Positions 1 through 6,315 of a DNA stretch of 6,850 bases are shown here, piece after piece. The first letter of the stretch is position 1. Each line of letters begins with the position of its first letter. The DNA comes from Clostridia bacterium (GTDB taxonomy: Bacteria > Bacillota_A > Clostridia > Christensenellales > Aristaeellaceae). The notes below the pieces were generated by a model. That model was given only the letters and a program-made list of their open reading frames with translations. It searched no databases and was not told the DNA's origin. Location: positions 1 to 6,850 of the forward strand of contig JAFQGN010000203.1 in assembly GCA_017398245.1 (NCBI GenBank), read 5' to 3'. The position numbers were made by a program, and so were the translations under genes.

Positions 1-144
1 ATCGGCAAGGAAATGGGCGAGCGCTTCGGCCGCACCTATATGGAAGTGAGCGACGAGGTCTTCGAGGGTCCGCAGTCCGTCGTGTTCGACGAGGCGGAAA
101 ACCGCATGCATACCATCAAGGCCGTCATCGCCGCCACCCTGTAA
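1..144 (+). CDS. argF: Ornithine carbamoyltransferase, C-terminal end (partial)
   Basis: Only the last 47 codons are present; the 5' end lies outside the window and the stop is TAA at 142-144. The enzyme joins carbamoyl phosphate to ornithine to make citrulline in the cytoplasm, a step of arginine synthesis (or, run backwards, of arginine breakdown). The tail reads [20 protein letters not shown] and then [14 protein letters not shown], which matches the conserved C-terminus of ornithine carbamoyltransferases ([22 protein letters not shown]) and not aspartate carbamoyltransferase. It sits 36 bases before carA on the same strand with no terminator between, so it is very probably co-transcribed with carA-carB; its product uses what CarAB makes. 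The anabolic (argF) and catabolic (arcB) forms cannot be told apart from this tail; the link to carAB favours argF. Confidence 0.9.
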   Translation: MGKEMGERFGRTYMEVSDEVFEGPQSVVFDEAENRMHTIKAVIAATL

Positions 145-180
145 CGCAGAAAAATCTGAACCTTAAGAAGGCTTTACGCT

Positions 181-1242
181 ATGAAAAAAGCATATCTGGT
201 TTTAAGCGACGGAAGATATTTTGAGGGAACGCGCATCGGCGCGGATACCGACGCATCCGGCGAACTCGTGTTCACCACCGGCGTCGTCGGCTATCAGGAA
301 ACGCTGGCCGATCCTGCCTTTGCCGGGCAGATCGTCCTGCAGACCTTCCCGCTCATCGGCAACTACGGCGTGATCGAACCGGATGCCGCGGGCGCGTGCG
401 CCGCGAGCGGATATGTCGTCCGCGAGCTGTGCGATGCGCCCTCGAATTTCCGGTGCGAAGGCGCTCTGAACAGCTATCTGGAAAAGAACGGTGTGCCCGG
501 CATCGCCGGGGTCGATACGCGCGAACTCACCCGCATTCTGCGTGAGGAAGGCTCTCTCATCGCGCGTATCTGCTCTGCCGTGCCGGAAAATGCGGCCGGG
601 GCAGCGATCTGCACCGCTGAAAACATGGTAGAAAAGGTCAGCTGCAAGCAGCCCGTCTCCGTTTCGAGCCGGGGCGAAGAAAAGTTCCGCGTCACCGTGA
701 TCGATTACGGCGCATCGCAGGATCTGATCTCCGCCCTCACAGCGCGCGGCTGCGCCGTCACACTCGTCCCGCATGATACCGCTGCCCGCGCCATTATGGA
801 GACCGCGCCGCAGGGCGTCGTGCTCTCCGGCGGCCCCGGAGACCCTGCCGCCAACCCCGGCTGTATTGCCGAGATTGCCAAGCTCATCGGCCGCGTGCCC
901 GTGCTCGGCGTCGGCCTCGGGCATCAGATGGCCGCCCTCGCCATGGGCGGGACCACGGCCAAGCTCAAATACGGCCATAGGGGAGCGAACCAGCCCGTGA
1001 AGGAAGTGGGCGGAACGCGCACCTATATCACGTCTCAGAACCATGGCTATATCGTGGAAAACGCGCCTGCCGGCAGCGTCGCCACCTTTGTAAACGCCAA
1101 CGATTCCACCTGCGAAGGCCTCGATTACCCGGGCAAAAACTGCCTCACCGTGCAGTTCACGCCCGGCGGAAGCGGCTTTGCGGGCACTGGCTTTGTGTAC
1201 GATCGCTTTATTTTGATGATGGAGGGGAAGAGCCATGCCTAA
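181..1242 (+). CDS. carA: Carbamoyl-phosphate synthetase small subunit with a lost glutaminase triad
   Basis: A 353-residue protein of normal length for Gram-positive CarA. Residues 1-150 are the small-subunit N-terminal domain (TGVVGYQETLADP, FPLIGNYG, GVDTRELTR); residues about 170-350 are a class I glutamine amidotransferase domain. CarA normally hydrolyses glutamine and passes ammonia to CarB. The fold markers remain: SGGPGDPA (about 218-225), GLGHQ (245-249), KYGHRGANQPVKE and SQNHGY. The catalytic residues do not: the nucleophile in G-(I/V)-C-LGHQ is Gly245, and the usual QFHPE is QFTPG, so His is Thr327 and Glu is Gly329, with about one residue deleted just after. The domain should not hydrolyse glutamine, so the synthetase should depend on free ammonia. 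The start is ATG with AAGAAGG at 165-171, nine bases upstream. The last 8 bases overlap carB, implying translational coupling. Identity as CarA is certain; loss of activity is inferred from the family. Confidence 0.95.
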   Translation: MKKAYLVLSDGRYFEGTRIGADTDASGELVFTTGVVGYQETLADPAFAGQIVLQTFPLIGNYGVIEPDAAGACAASGYVVRELCDAPSNFRCEGALNSYLEKNGVPGIAGVDTRELTRILREEGSLIARICSAVPENAAGAAICTAENMVEKVSCKQPVSVSSRGEEKFRVTVIDYGASQDLISALTARGCAVTLVPHDTAARAIMETAPQGVVLSGGPGDPAANPGCIAEIAKLIGRVPVLGVGLGHQMAALAMGGTTAKLKYGHRGANQPVKEVGGTRTYITSQNHGYIVENAPAGSVATFVNANDSTCEGLDYPGKNCLTVQFTPGGSGFAGTGFVYDRFILMMEGKSHA

Positions 1243-4200
1243 AGACAGAAGCATCCGAAAAGTTCTGGTCATCGGCTCCGGCCCCATCGTCATCGGCCAG
1301 GCGGCTGAATTCGACTATGCCGGTGCGCAGGCCTGCCGCGTTCTGCGCGATGAAGGCATCAACGTCGTGCTCGTCAATTCCAACCCCGCCACCATCATGA
1401 CCGACAAAAACCTCGCCGACGAGATCTATCTTGAGCCCCTCAACGCCGAAACCGTGCGCCGCATCATCGAAAAAGAGCGCCCGGACGGCCTGCTTGCGGG
1501 CCTCGGCGGTCAGACGGGCCTGACCATCGCCATGCAGCTCAGCCGCGACGGCACGCTCGATCAGTTCGGCGTGCGCCTGCTGGGTACCGATGTCGAGGCC
1601 ATCGATACGGCAGAAGACCGCGAGCTCTTCCGCAACGCCATGCAGGCTATCGGCCAGCCCTGCGTCCCCTCCGATATCGCCAACGATCTGGAGACCGCCG
1701 TTGCCGTTGCCCAGCGTATCGGCTACCCGGTCATCGTCCGCCCGGCGTTCACTCTCGGCGGCACCGGCGGCGGCATCGCGGAAAACGAAGAGGAACTGCG
1801 CATTATCGCGCGCAGCGGCCTTGATATGTCGCCCATCACGCAGATCCTTGTCGAAAAATGCATCTCCGGATGGAAGGAGATCGAATTTGAGACCATGCGC
1901 GACGCGGTTGGCAATGTCATCTCCGTCTGCTCCATGGAAAATTTCAACCCCGTCGGCGTGCATACGGGCGACAGTATCGTCACCGCGCCCGCGCTCACAC
2001 TCTCCCCGGTCGAATTTGAAATGCTGCGCACCGCCGCGTTGGATATCGTCTCCTCCATCGGCATTGTGGGCGGCTGCAACTGCCAGTTTGCGCTGAACCC
2101 GAACAGCTTTGAATACGCCGTGATCGAGGTCAACCCGCGCGTCAGCCGCTCCTCGGCTCTCGCCTCCAAGGCCACCGGCTATCCCATCGCCAAAATCACC
2201 ACCAAGATCGCTCTGGGCTATACGCTCGACGAGATCCGCAACGATATCACCGGCGTGACCTGCGCCTGTTTCGAACCCACGGTCGATTACGTCGTCGTCA
2301 AATTCCCCAAGTGGCCCTTTGATAAATTCGCGGGCTCCAGCCGTAAGCTCGGCACGCAGATGAAGGCCACCGGCGAGGTCATGTCCATCGCGCCCTCCTT
2401 TGAAATGGCCATCATGAAGGCCGTGCGCGGCGCAGAGATCTCCGTCGATACGCTCAACTGTCCGCCGCTGAGCGACGCGCCCGTCGAGGAACGCCTCGCC
2501 GCACAGGACGACCGCCGCATCTTCACCGTGTTTGAGGCGCTCAAATCCGGCATGCCGATCGACCGCATCCACGAAATCACGAAGATCGATCCCTTCTTCC
2601 TGCACAAGCTGAATAACCTTGCGCAGTTCGAGCTCCGCATCGCCTCCGGCCTTTCCGAGGGCGACTACGAGCAGGCCAAAAAGTTTGGCTATACCGATGC
2701 GGCTATCCTGCGCCTCTCCGGCGAAACGCAGCTGCCCGGCCATGCTTTCTCCTATAAAATGGTCGATACCTGCGCCGCCGAGTTCGACGCGCAGACCCCG
2801 TATTTCTATTCCACCTGCGATGCGGCCTGCGAATCCCGCCGCTTTAAGCGCAGCGGAAAGCCGGTGGTCATGGTTCTCGGCTCCGGCCCCATCCGCATCG
2901 GCCAGGGCATAGAGTTCGATTATTCCTCCGTCCACTGCGTCTGGACCCTGCGAGCGCTAGGCTACGATGTCGTCATCGTCAATAACAACCCGGAGACCGT
3001 CTCCACCGACTATGATACCGCCGACCGCCTCTATTTCGAGCCCCTCTGCCCGGAAGACGTCATGAACATCATCCGCGTGGAGCAGCCCATTGGAGTGGTC
3101 GTGGCATTCGGCGGTCAGACGGCCATCAAGCTCACGCAGTTCCTGGACAAAAACGGCATCAAGATCCTCGGCACCTCCGCCGAGGGTATCGACATGGCCG
3201 AAGACCGCAGCCGCTTCGATGCGCTCCTCGAGTCTTTTGGCATCAAGCGTCCCAAGGGAATGGGCGTGGCCACTCTGGAAGAGGCTCTGGAAGCCGCCAA
3301 TACGCTGGGCTACCCCGTGCTCCTGCGCCCGAGCTATGTCATCGGCGGCCAGAACATGACCATCTCCCGCAACGATGAGACCACCCGCCGCTATATGACC
3401 ACCATCCTCTCCGGCGGCATCGACAACCCCGTGCTCGTCGATAAGTACATGCCCGGCGTCGAGCTGGAAGTGGACGTCATTTCCGATGGCGAAGACGTGC
3501 TCATCCCCGGCATCATGGAGCATATCGAGCGCGCCGGCATCCATTCGGGAGACTCCATCGCGGTCTATCCGCCCTATAACCTCTCCGATAAGTTCCTGCG
3601 CACCATCTGCACCTCGTCCGAAAAGCTCGCCCTCGCTCTGGGCACCAAGGGCCTGGTCAATATCCAGTACCTCATCTATCAGGATGAGCTCTATGTCATC
3701 GAGGTCAACCCCCGCGCCTCCCGTACCGTGCCGTATATCTCCAAGGTCACCAATGTACCCATGGTCGATCTCGCGGCGCAGGTCATGCTTGGCGCGAAGC
3801 TGCGCGATCTCGGTTACGGCACGGGTCTCTATCGCACCCCGCCGTACTATGCCATCAAGGTGCCGGTTTTCTCCTTTGAAAAGCTCAACGACGCCAACTC
3901 CATCCTCGGTCCGGAAATGAAATCCACCGGCGAGGTGCTCGGCCTCGGCCGCACCATGGCGCAGGCCCTGTTCAAAGGCCTCACCGCTGCGGGCTTCAAG
4001 GTGCCCTCGCCCTATGGCATCGGCAAAGCCGGCGTGCTCATCAGCGTGGAAGAGAACGATTATCAGGAATCCGTCGGCCTCGCCAAGAGGTTCCACGATC
4101 TGGGCATCCGCATTTATGCCACCTCCGGCACCGCGCGCGCCATCACCCAGCTGGGCATCAATGTCACGGGCGTCGGGCAGGAGCAGATCTACCGCCTCAT

Positions 4201-5254
4201 GGAGGAGGGAAAGCTCCAGTACATCATCTATACCGGCGCGGTCAAGGATGCCACCATGGGCGATTATATCGCCCTGCATAAGCGCGCCATGCAGCTGGGC
4301 GTGCCTTGCCTCACCAGTATCGATACGGCCAACGCCCTCGCGCAGATCATCGAATCCCGATTCAATCTGGGCAATACCGAGCTGGTCGATATCAACGCCA
4401 TGCGCCTGTGGCGGCAGAAGATCCGCTTCACCAAGATGCAGTCCTGCGGAAACGACTATATCTTCATCGAAAATTTCGACGGCTCCGTCACCTGCCCGGA
4501 ATCCCTGTGCGTCAGCCTCTGCCAGCCGCACTACGGCATCGGCGGCGATGGCATCGTGCTCATCGAAAAATCCACCATGGCCGATGCGAAAATGCGCTCC
4601 TTCAATACGGACGGCTCCGAAGGCGGCATGGCCGGCAACAATATCCGCTGCGTGGCCAAATATCTGTTCGATAAGGGCTATGTCCGCTCCGAGCATATGA
4701 CCATTGAAGCCGGCGGCAAGGTGCACAAGCTGCGCCTCTACACGCGCGACGGCAAGGCCAGCACGGTCGCGGTCGATATCGGCAAGGCCGAATTCAGCCC
4801 CGCCAAGCTCCCCAGCACCATCGCGGCAGATCGCATCATCAATTACCCGCTGCACGTGGCAGGGGAGGACTACGCCGTCAGCTGCGTCTCCGTGGGCAAC
4901 CCGCACTGCGTCACCTTCTGCGAAACCATCGATACCCTCGACGTCGCCTCCATTGGCCCGGAATTCGAGCACGCGAAGGAATTCCCTGAGCGCATCAATA
5001 CCGAATTCGTGCGCGTGGTCGATAAGAACACCCTGCGCATGCGCGTTTGGGAGCGCGGCAACGGCGAAACGCTCGCCTGCGGAACCGGCGCCTGCGCCGC
5101 CGTCATCGCAGCCTGCGAAAACGGCTTCTGCGAAAAGGGTACCGATGTCACCGTCAAACTCCTCGGCGGCGACCTCACCGTCAACTATACCGATGAGCGC
5201 GTCCTTCTCACCGGCAGCGCCCACCTCATCTACGAGGGCGAATTCGAATATTGA
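1235..5254 (+). CDS. carB: Carbamoyl-phosphate synthetase large subunit fused in frame to a DapF-like domain
   Basis: A 1339-residue protein; CarB alone is about 1060-1075. The order is: carboxy-phosphate ATP-grasp half (about 1-400; SGPIVIGQAAEFDYAGAQAC at 14, Arg169, Gln284, Glu298 and Asn300 kept), oligomerisation region (about 400-540), carbamoyl-phosphate ATP-grasp half (about 543-925; SGPIRIGQGIEFDY, Arg698, Gln811, Glu823, Asn825 kept), MGS-type allosteric domain (about 930-1045), then a DapF domain (about 1062-1339). Both ATP sites look intact, so the CarB part should make carbamoyl phosphate from bicarbonate, ammonia and two ATP. The start ATG has GGAGGGG at 1221-1227, seven bases upstream inside carA. 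The join (NTELVDINAMRLWRQKIRFT) has no stop, no linker and no good internal Shine-Dalgarno, so one polypeptide is expected. argF and carA upstream point to arginine synthesis. The partner CarA lacks its glutaminase triad, so ammonia must come from solution or another donor. The gene ends just before a terminator. Confidence 0.95.
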   Translation: MPKDRSIRKVLVIGSGPIVIGQAAEFDYAGAQACRVLRDEGINVVLVNSNPATIMTDKNLADEIYLEPLNAETVRRIIEKERPDGLLAGLGGQTGLTIAMQLSRDGTLDQFGVRLLGTDVEAIDTAEDRELFRNAMQAIGQPCVPSDIANDLETAVAVAQRIGYPVIVRPAFTLGGTGGGIAENEEELRIIARSGLDMSPITQILVEKCISGWKEIEFETMRDAVGNVISVCSMENFNPVGVHTGDSIVTAPALTLSPVEFEMLRTAALDIVSSIGIVGGCNCQFALNPNSFEYAVIEVNPRVSRSSALASKATGYPIAKITTKIALGYTLDEIRNDITGVTCACFEPTVDYVVVKFPKWPFDKFAGSSRKLGTQMKATGEVMSIAPSFEMAIMKAVRGAEISVDTLNCPPLSDAPVEERLAAQDDRRIFTVFEALKSGMPIDRIHEITKIDPFFLHKLNNLAQFELRIASGLSEGDYEQAKKFGYTDAAILRLSGETQLPGHAFSYKMVDTCAAEFDAQTPYFYSTCDAACESRRFKRSGKPVVMVLGSGPIRIGQGIEFDYSSVHCVWTLRALGYDVVIVNNNPETVSTDYDTADRLYFEPLCPEDVMNIIRVEQPIGVVVAFGGQTAIKLTQFLDKNGIKILGTSAEGIDMAEDRSRFDALLESFGIKRPKGMGVATLEEALEAANTLGYPVLLRPSYVIGGQNMTISRNDETTRRYMTTILSGGIDNPVLVDKYMPGVELEVDVISDGEDVLIPGIMEHIERAGIHSGDSIAVYPPYNLSDKFLRTICTSSEKLALALGTKGLVNIQYLIYQDELYVIEVNPRASRTVPYISKVTNVPMVDLAAQVMLGAKLRDLGYGTGLYRTPPYYAIKVPVFSFEKLNDANSILGPEMKSTGEVLGLGRTMAQALFKGLTAAGFKVPSPYGIGKAGVLISVEENDYQESVGLAKRFHDLGIRIYATSGTARAITQLGINVTGVGQEQIYRLMEEGKLQYIIYTGAVKDATMGDYIALHKRAMQLGVPCLTSIDTANALAQIIESRFNLGNTELVDINAMRLWRQKIRFTKMQSCGNDYIFIENFDGSVTCPESLCVSLCQPHYGIGGDGIVLIEKSTMADAKMRSFNTDGSEGGMAGNNIRCVAKYLFDKGYVRSEHMTIEAGGKVHKLRLYTRDGKASTVAVDIGKAEFSPAKLPSTIAADRIINYPLHVAGEDYAVSCVSVGNPHCVTFCETIDTLDVASIGPEFEHAKEFPERINTEFVRVVDKNTLRMRVWERGNGETLACGTGACAAVIAACENGFCEKGTDVTVKLLGGDLTVNYTDERVLLTGSAHLIYEGEFEY
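4022..4370 (+). other. MGS-type allosteric domain of the CarB fusion
   Basis: Codons for about residues 930-1045 encode the methylglyoxal-synthase-like domain that in other CarB proteins binds effectors (UMP, IMP, ornithine in E. coli; nucleotides in Bacillus PyrAB). The core is recognisable: GVLISV, the YATSGTA phosphate-binding turn, and TSIDTANALA. The stretch between GIN and YII is about five residues shorter than in E. coli CarB as I recall it and lacks the KVxEGRPHI segment with the effector-contacting Lys993. The following motif is YIIYTGAVKD where IINT or INTP is usual, and the basic RIRR helix is replaced by YIALHKRAMQ. The fold is supported; loss of pyrimidine control is an inference. 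Confidence 0.75.
4418..5254 (+). other. DapF (diaminopimelate epimerase)-like domain at the C-terminus of CarB
   Basis: About 278 residues (1062-1339 of the fusion), the size of a whole DapF, which interconverts LL- and meso-diaminopimelate for lysine and peptidoglycan synthesis. Recognisable in order: FTKMQSCGNDY, HYGIGGDGIVL, FNTDGSE, IRCVAKYLFD, GNPHCV, ERINTEFV, RVWERGNGET, ACGTGACAA and a typical THIYEGE-like end (AHLIYEGEF). The two family halves and substrate contacts are kept (Asn1073, the Asn of FNTDGSE, Asn of GNPH, Asn of ERIN, Glu of WERG, and catalytic Cys1282 in ACGTG). The partner cysteine, in family motif MCGNG, is Ala1133 (MAGNN, 4631-4633). A two-base epimerase needs both cysteines, so this domain may be inactive, do other chemistry, or only bind ligand. 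It has no start codon of its own with a ribosome binding site. Confidence 0.9.
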
Positions 5255-5269
5255 TCCCTCAATGCACAA

Positions 5270-5309
5270 AAAGAACCGGAGCTTTTGCAAGCCCCGGTTC
5301 TTTCTTTTA
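5270..5309. terminator. Bidirectional intrinsic terminator between carB-dapF and the NUDIX gene
   Basis: The 10-base arm AAAGAACCGG (5270-5279) pairs perfectly with CCGGTTCTTT (5294-5303). Inside, after one A/C mismatch, GCTT (5281-5284) pairs with AAGC (5289-5292) around a TTGC loop. On the plus strand the right arm runs into CTTTTAT; on the minus strand the arm runs into TTTTTGTG. It starts 15 bases after the carB-dapF stop and its plus-strand tail overlaps the NUDIX stop codon (5307-5309), so one hairpin serves two convergent operons. Confidence 0.9.
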
Positions 5310-5765
5310 TACGCCCAGCCCGATATTCGCTTTGTCGCCCATATAGTTCCCGCTTTCCGGAAATCCATCCTGCGCGAGAAGGCGGAACTTTTCGGAAAAA
5401 TCGTACTCTTCCAATGCTTCAATCGGCACGAAGCGCACGTCGTTGATGGGGTTTTCGTCAAATTCATTCGTCGGCAGCTCGATCCCGCCGCCGACCCTGC
5501 GCAGAAGAAACGTTATATGCAGGATCTTGTTGCCGCTTGCGGCCACATCGCAAACGTACAGCAGACGTTCGATTGCAACATCCAGTCCGGTCTCCTCTTT
5601 CATTTCGCGAATAAGCCCTTGCTCCATCGTCTCGCCGCATTCCAGCTTTCCGCCCGGCAAAGACCACTTTCGCTTCTCGCTCAGCTTCTGCTGCACCAGC
5701 AGTATCTTTCCACTCTCGATCAAAACCCCCGTCACACGCACCACAAACGCATGCTCCGCGCCCAT
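5307..5765 (-). CDS. NUDIX hydrolase
   Basis: A 152-residue single-domain protein that should cleave a nucleoside diphosphate linked to another group, using a divalent metal; the substrate cannot be read from sequence. The Nudix box is perfect at residues 39-61 (GX5EX7REUXEEXGU): Gly39, Glu45, then REMKEETGL at 53-61 with metal-binding Glu54, Glu57 and Glu58. The preceding WSLPGGKLE is typical of the MutT-like branch. I place the start at the ATG at 5765-5763: a perfect AGGAGG (5777-5772) lies six bases before it. The in-frame ATG at 5780 would put that AGGAGG inside the coding region and the ATG at 5771 would touch it; using 5780 the protein would be 157 residues. It is second in a two-gene operon after a GNAT gene and ends at the shared terminator. 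Function beyond a housecleaning or nucleotide-sugar/ADP-ribose type hydrolase is not assignable. Confidence 0.9.
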   Translation of the reverse strand: MGAEHAFVVRVTGVLIESGKILLVQQKLSEKRKWSLPGGKLECGETMEQGLIREMKEETGLDVAIERLLYVCDVAASGNKILHITFLLRRVGGGIELPTNEFDENPINDVRFVPIEALEEYDFSEKFRLLAQDGFPESGNYMGDKANIGLGV

Positions 5766-5771
5766 TGCCAT

Positions 5772-5777
5772 CCTCCT
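5772..5777 (-). promoter_or_regulatory. Shine-Dalgarno site that fixes the NUDIX start
   Basis: On the minus strand the bases are ATG AGG AGG ATG GCA ATG from 5780 downwards. AGGAGG is a full consensus ribosome binding site. It stands six bases before the third ATG (5765), is adjacent to the second (5771), and follows the first (5780). Spacing therefore favours 5765. The site overlaps the final TGA of the GNAT gene (5779-5777) by one base, which suits coupled translation. Confidence 0.7.
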
Positions 5778-6223
5778 CATCTTTCAAACACATATTTATA
5801 TGCGCTCTCTGTTGGATGTTCGTAATACCCCTCTTCCATTCGGTCAAGCCTGTAACCGCATTCTTCAAACACGCGCTGCATTGCTTTGTTCGTTGCACGG
5901 GTCTCGCCGCAGAAGCGCTTCATGCCGATCTTTGTCATCTCCGTCGTCACATGCCCGAGCAGCATCTTTGCCAGCCCGCGTCCCCTGAACTCCGGACGCA
6001 CAGCAATGTTCATGATCTTCACATAGTCCTTTTCACCCTGCCAGTTATATATAAACACGTCGCCCACGAGCTTCTCCCCGTCGCAAAGCGCCCAGTAGAT
6101 TGCCCGATCGTCCGCCAGCAGATCCTTCCAATCCTCTTCCTTCCAGAAATCCGTCGGAAAGCACAACTTGTCAAATTCCATTGCAGCCGCTATATCTTCT
6201 ATTGAAAAACGCCTGATCTCCAT
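5777..6223 (-). CDS. GNAT family N-acetyltransferase, RimI-like
   Basis: A 148-residue protein of the size of a minimal GNAT domain. It should move an acetyl group from acetyl-CoA to an amine. Visible signs are the N-terminal IRRFSIEDI strand-helix opening, the beta4 segment VKIMNIAVRP (68-77), the acetyl-CoA pyrophosphate loop RGRGLA (80-85, fitting R/Q-x-x-G-x-G/A), and a C-terminal half GETRATNKAMQRVFEECGY then GYYEHP that resembles RimI (ExRxSNxxAxxLYxxxGF and NYYxxP). RimI acetylates the N-terminus of ribosomal protein S18, but many unrelated GNATs share this pattern, so I do not give the name. The start ATG at 6223 has a GAAGGG site about 11 bases upstream, a slightly long spacing. It is the first gene of an operon with the NUDIX gene, which follows with an ATGA region, and it has its own promoter at 6256-6284. 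Confidence 0.88.
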   Translation of the reverse strand: MEIRRFSIEDIAAAMEFDKLCFPTDFWKEEDWKDLLADDRAIYWALCDGEKLVGDVFIYNWQGEKDYVKIMNIAVRPEFRGRGLAKMLLGHVTTEMTKIGMKRFCGETRATNKAMQRVFEECGYRLDRMEEGYYEHPTESAYKYVFER

Positions 6224-6255
6224 GCTTCGTATATCCCTTCAGCCAAGATAAAGCA

Positions 6256-6284
6256 ATTATAGCATACACGCGCGCAAACAAAAA
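6256..6284 (-). promoter_or_regulatory. Extended -10 promoter for the GNAT-NUDIX operon
   Basis: On the minus strand a perfect TATAAT lies at 6261-6256, preceded by TGC (6264-6262), giving the extended -10 form TGnTATAAT. Seventeen bases further up is TTTTTG (6284-6279), a poor -35 match, which fits an extended -10 promoter that depends little on -35. Transcription would start near 6249, leaving a leader of about 25 bases before the GNAT ATG at 6223. Confidence 0.7.
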
Positions 6285-6308
6285 GCCCTTCTCACGGGGA
6301 GAAGGGCT
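6279..6308 (-). terminator. Intrinsic terminator of clpX
   Basis: On the minus strand, AGCCCTTCTC (6308-6299) pairs perfectly with GAGAAGGGCT (6293-6284) around a five-base loop (6298-6294), and is followed by TTTTT at 6283-6279 after the final T of the arm. It begins 8 bases after the clpX stop. The run of T is also the weak -35 region of the next promoter. Confidence 0.9.
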
Positions 6309-6315
6309 CGCGTTT

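Noticed and set aside
145..180. Possible promoter or regulatory site between argF and carA.
   Set aside because: The gap is only 36 bases and holds a good ribosome binding site (AAGAAGG) but no promoter hexamer pair, hairpin or operator-like palindrome that I can see.
913..1167. Sequencing error or pseudogene as the explanation for the missing CarA triad.
   Set aside because: One base change could explain Cys to Gly, but His to Thr and Glu to Gly, together with a small in-frame deletion, need several independent changes. The frame is open, the length is normal, and the remaining motifs and the coupling to carB are intact.
4400..4438. Separate dapF gene starting at an internal ATG (4400 or 4436).
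   Set aside because: Neither ATG has a convincing Shine-Dalgarno at proper spacing, and no stop codon ends carB before them, so a distinct protein is not supported, though internal initiation cannot be excluded.
202..5467. Very long open frames on the minus strand opposite carA and carB (202-1293, 1208-2935, 2957-5467).
   Set aside because: They lie antisense to clear, conserved genes, their translations are low-complexity (rich in Ala, Gly, Asp, His) with no recognisable domain, and they arise because the GC-rich codon use of carAB rarely uses TTA, CTA and TCA. They are shadows.
4704..5825. Plus-strand open frame of 373 codons spanning the dapF end, the terminator and the NUDIX gene.
   Set aside because: It is out of frame with the carB-dapF gene, crosses an intrinsic terminator, is antisense to the NUDIX gene, and its translation is Ser/Pro/Arg-rich without family signals.
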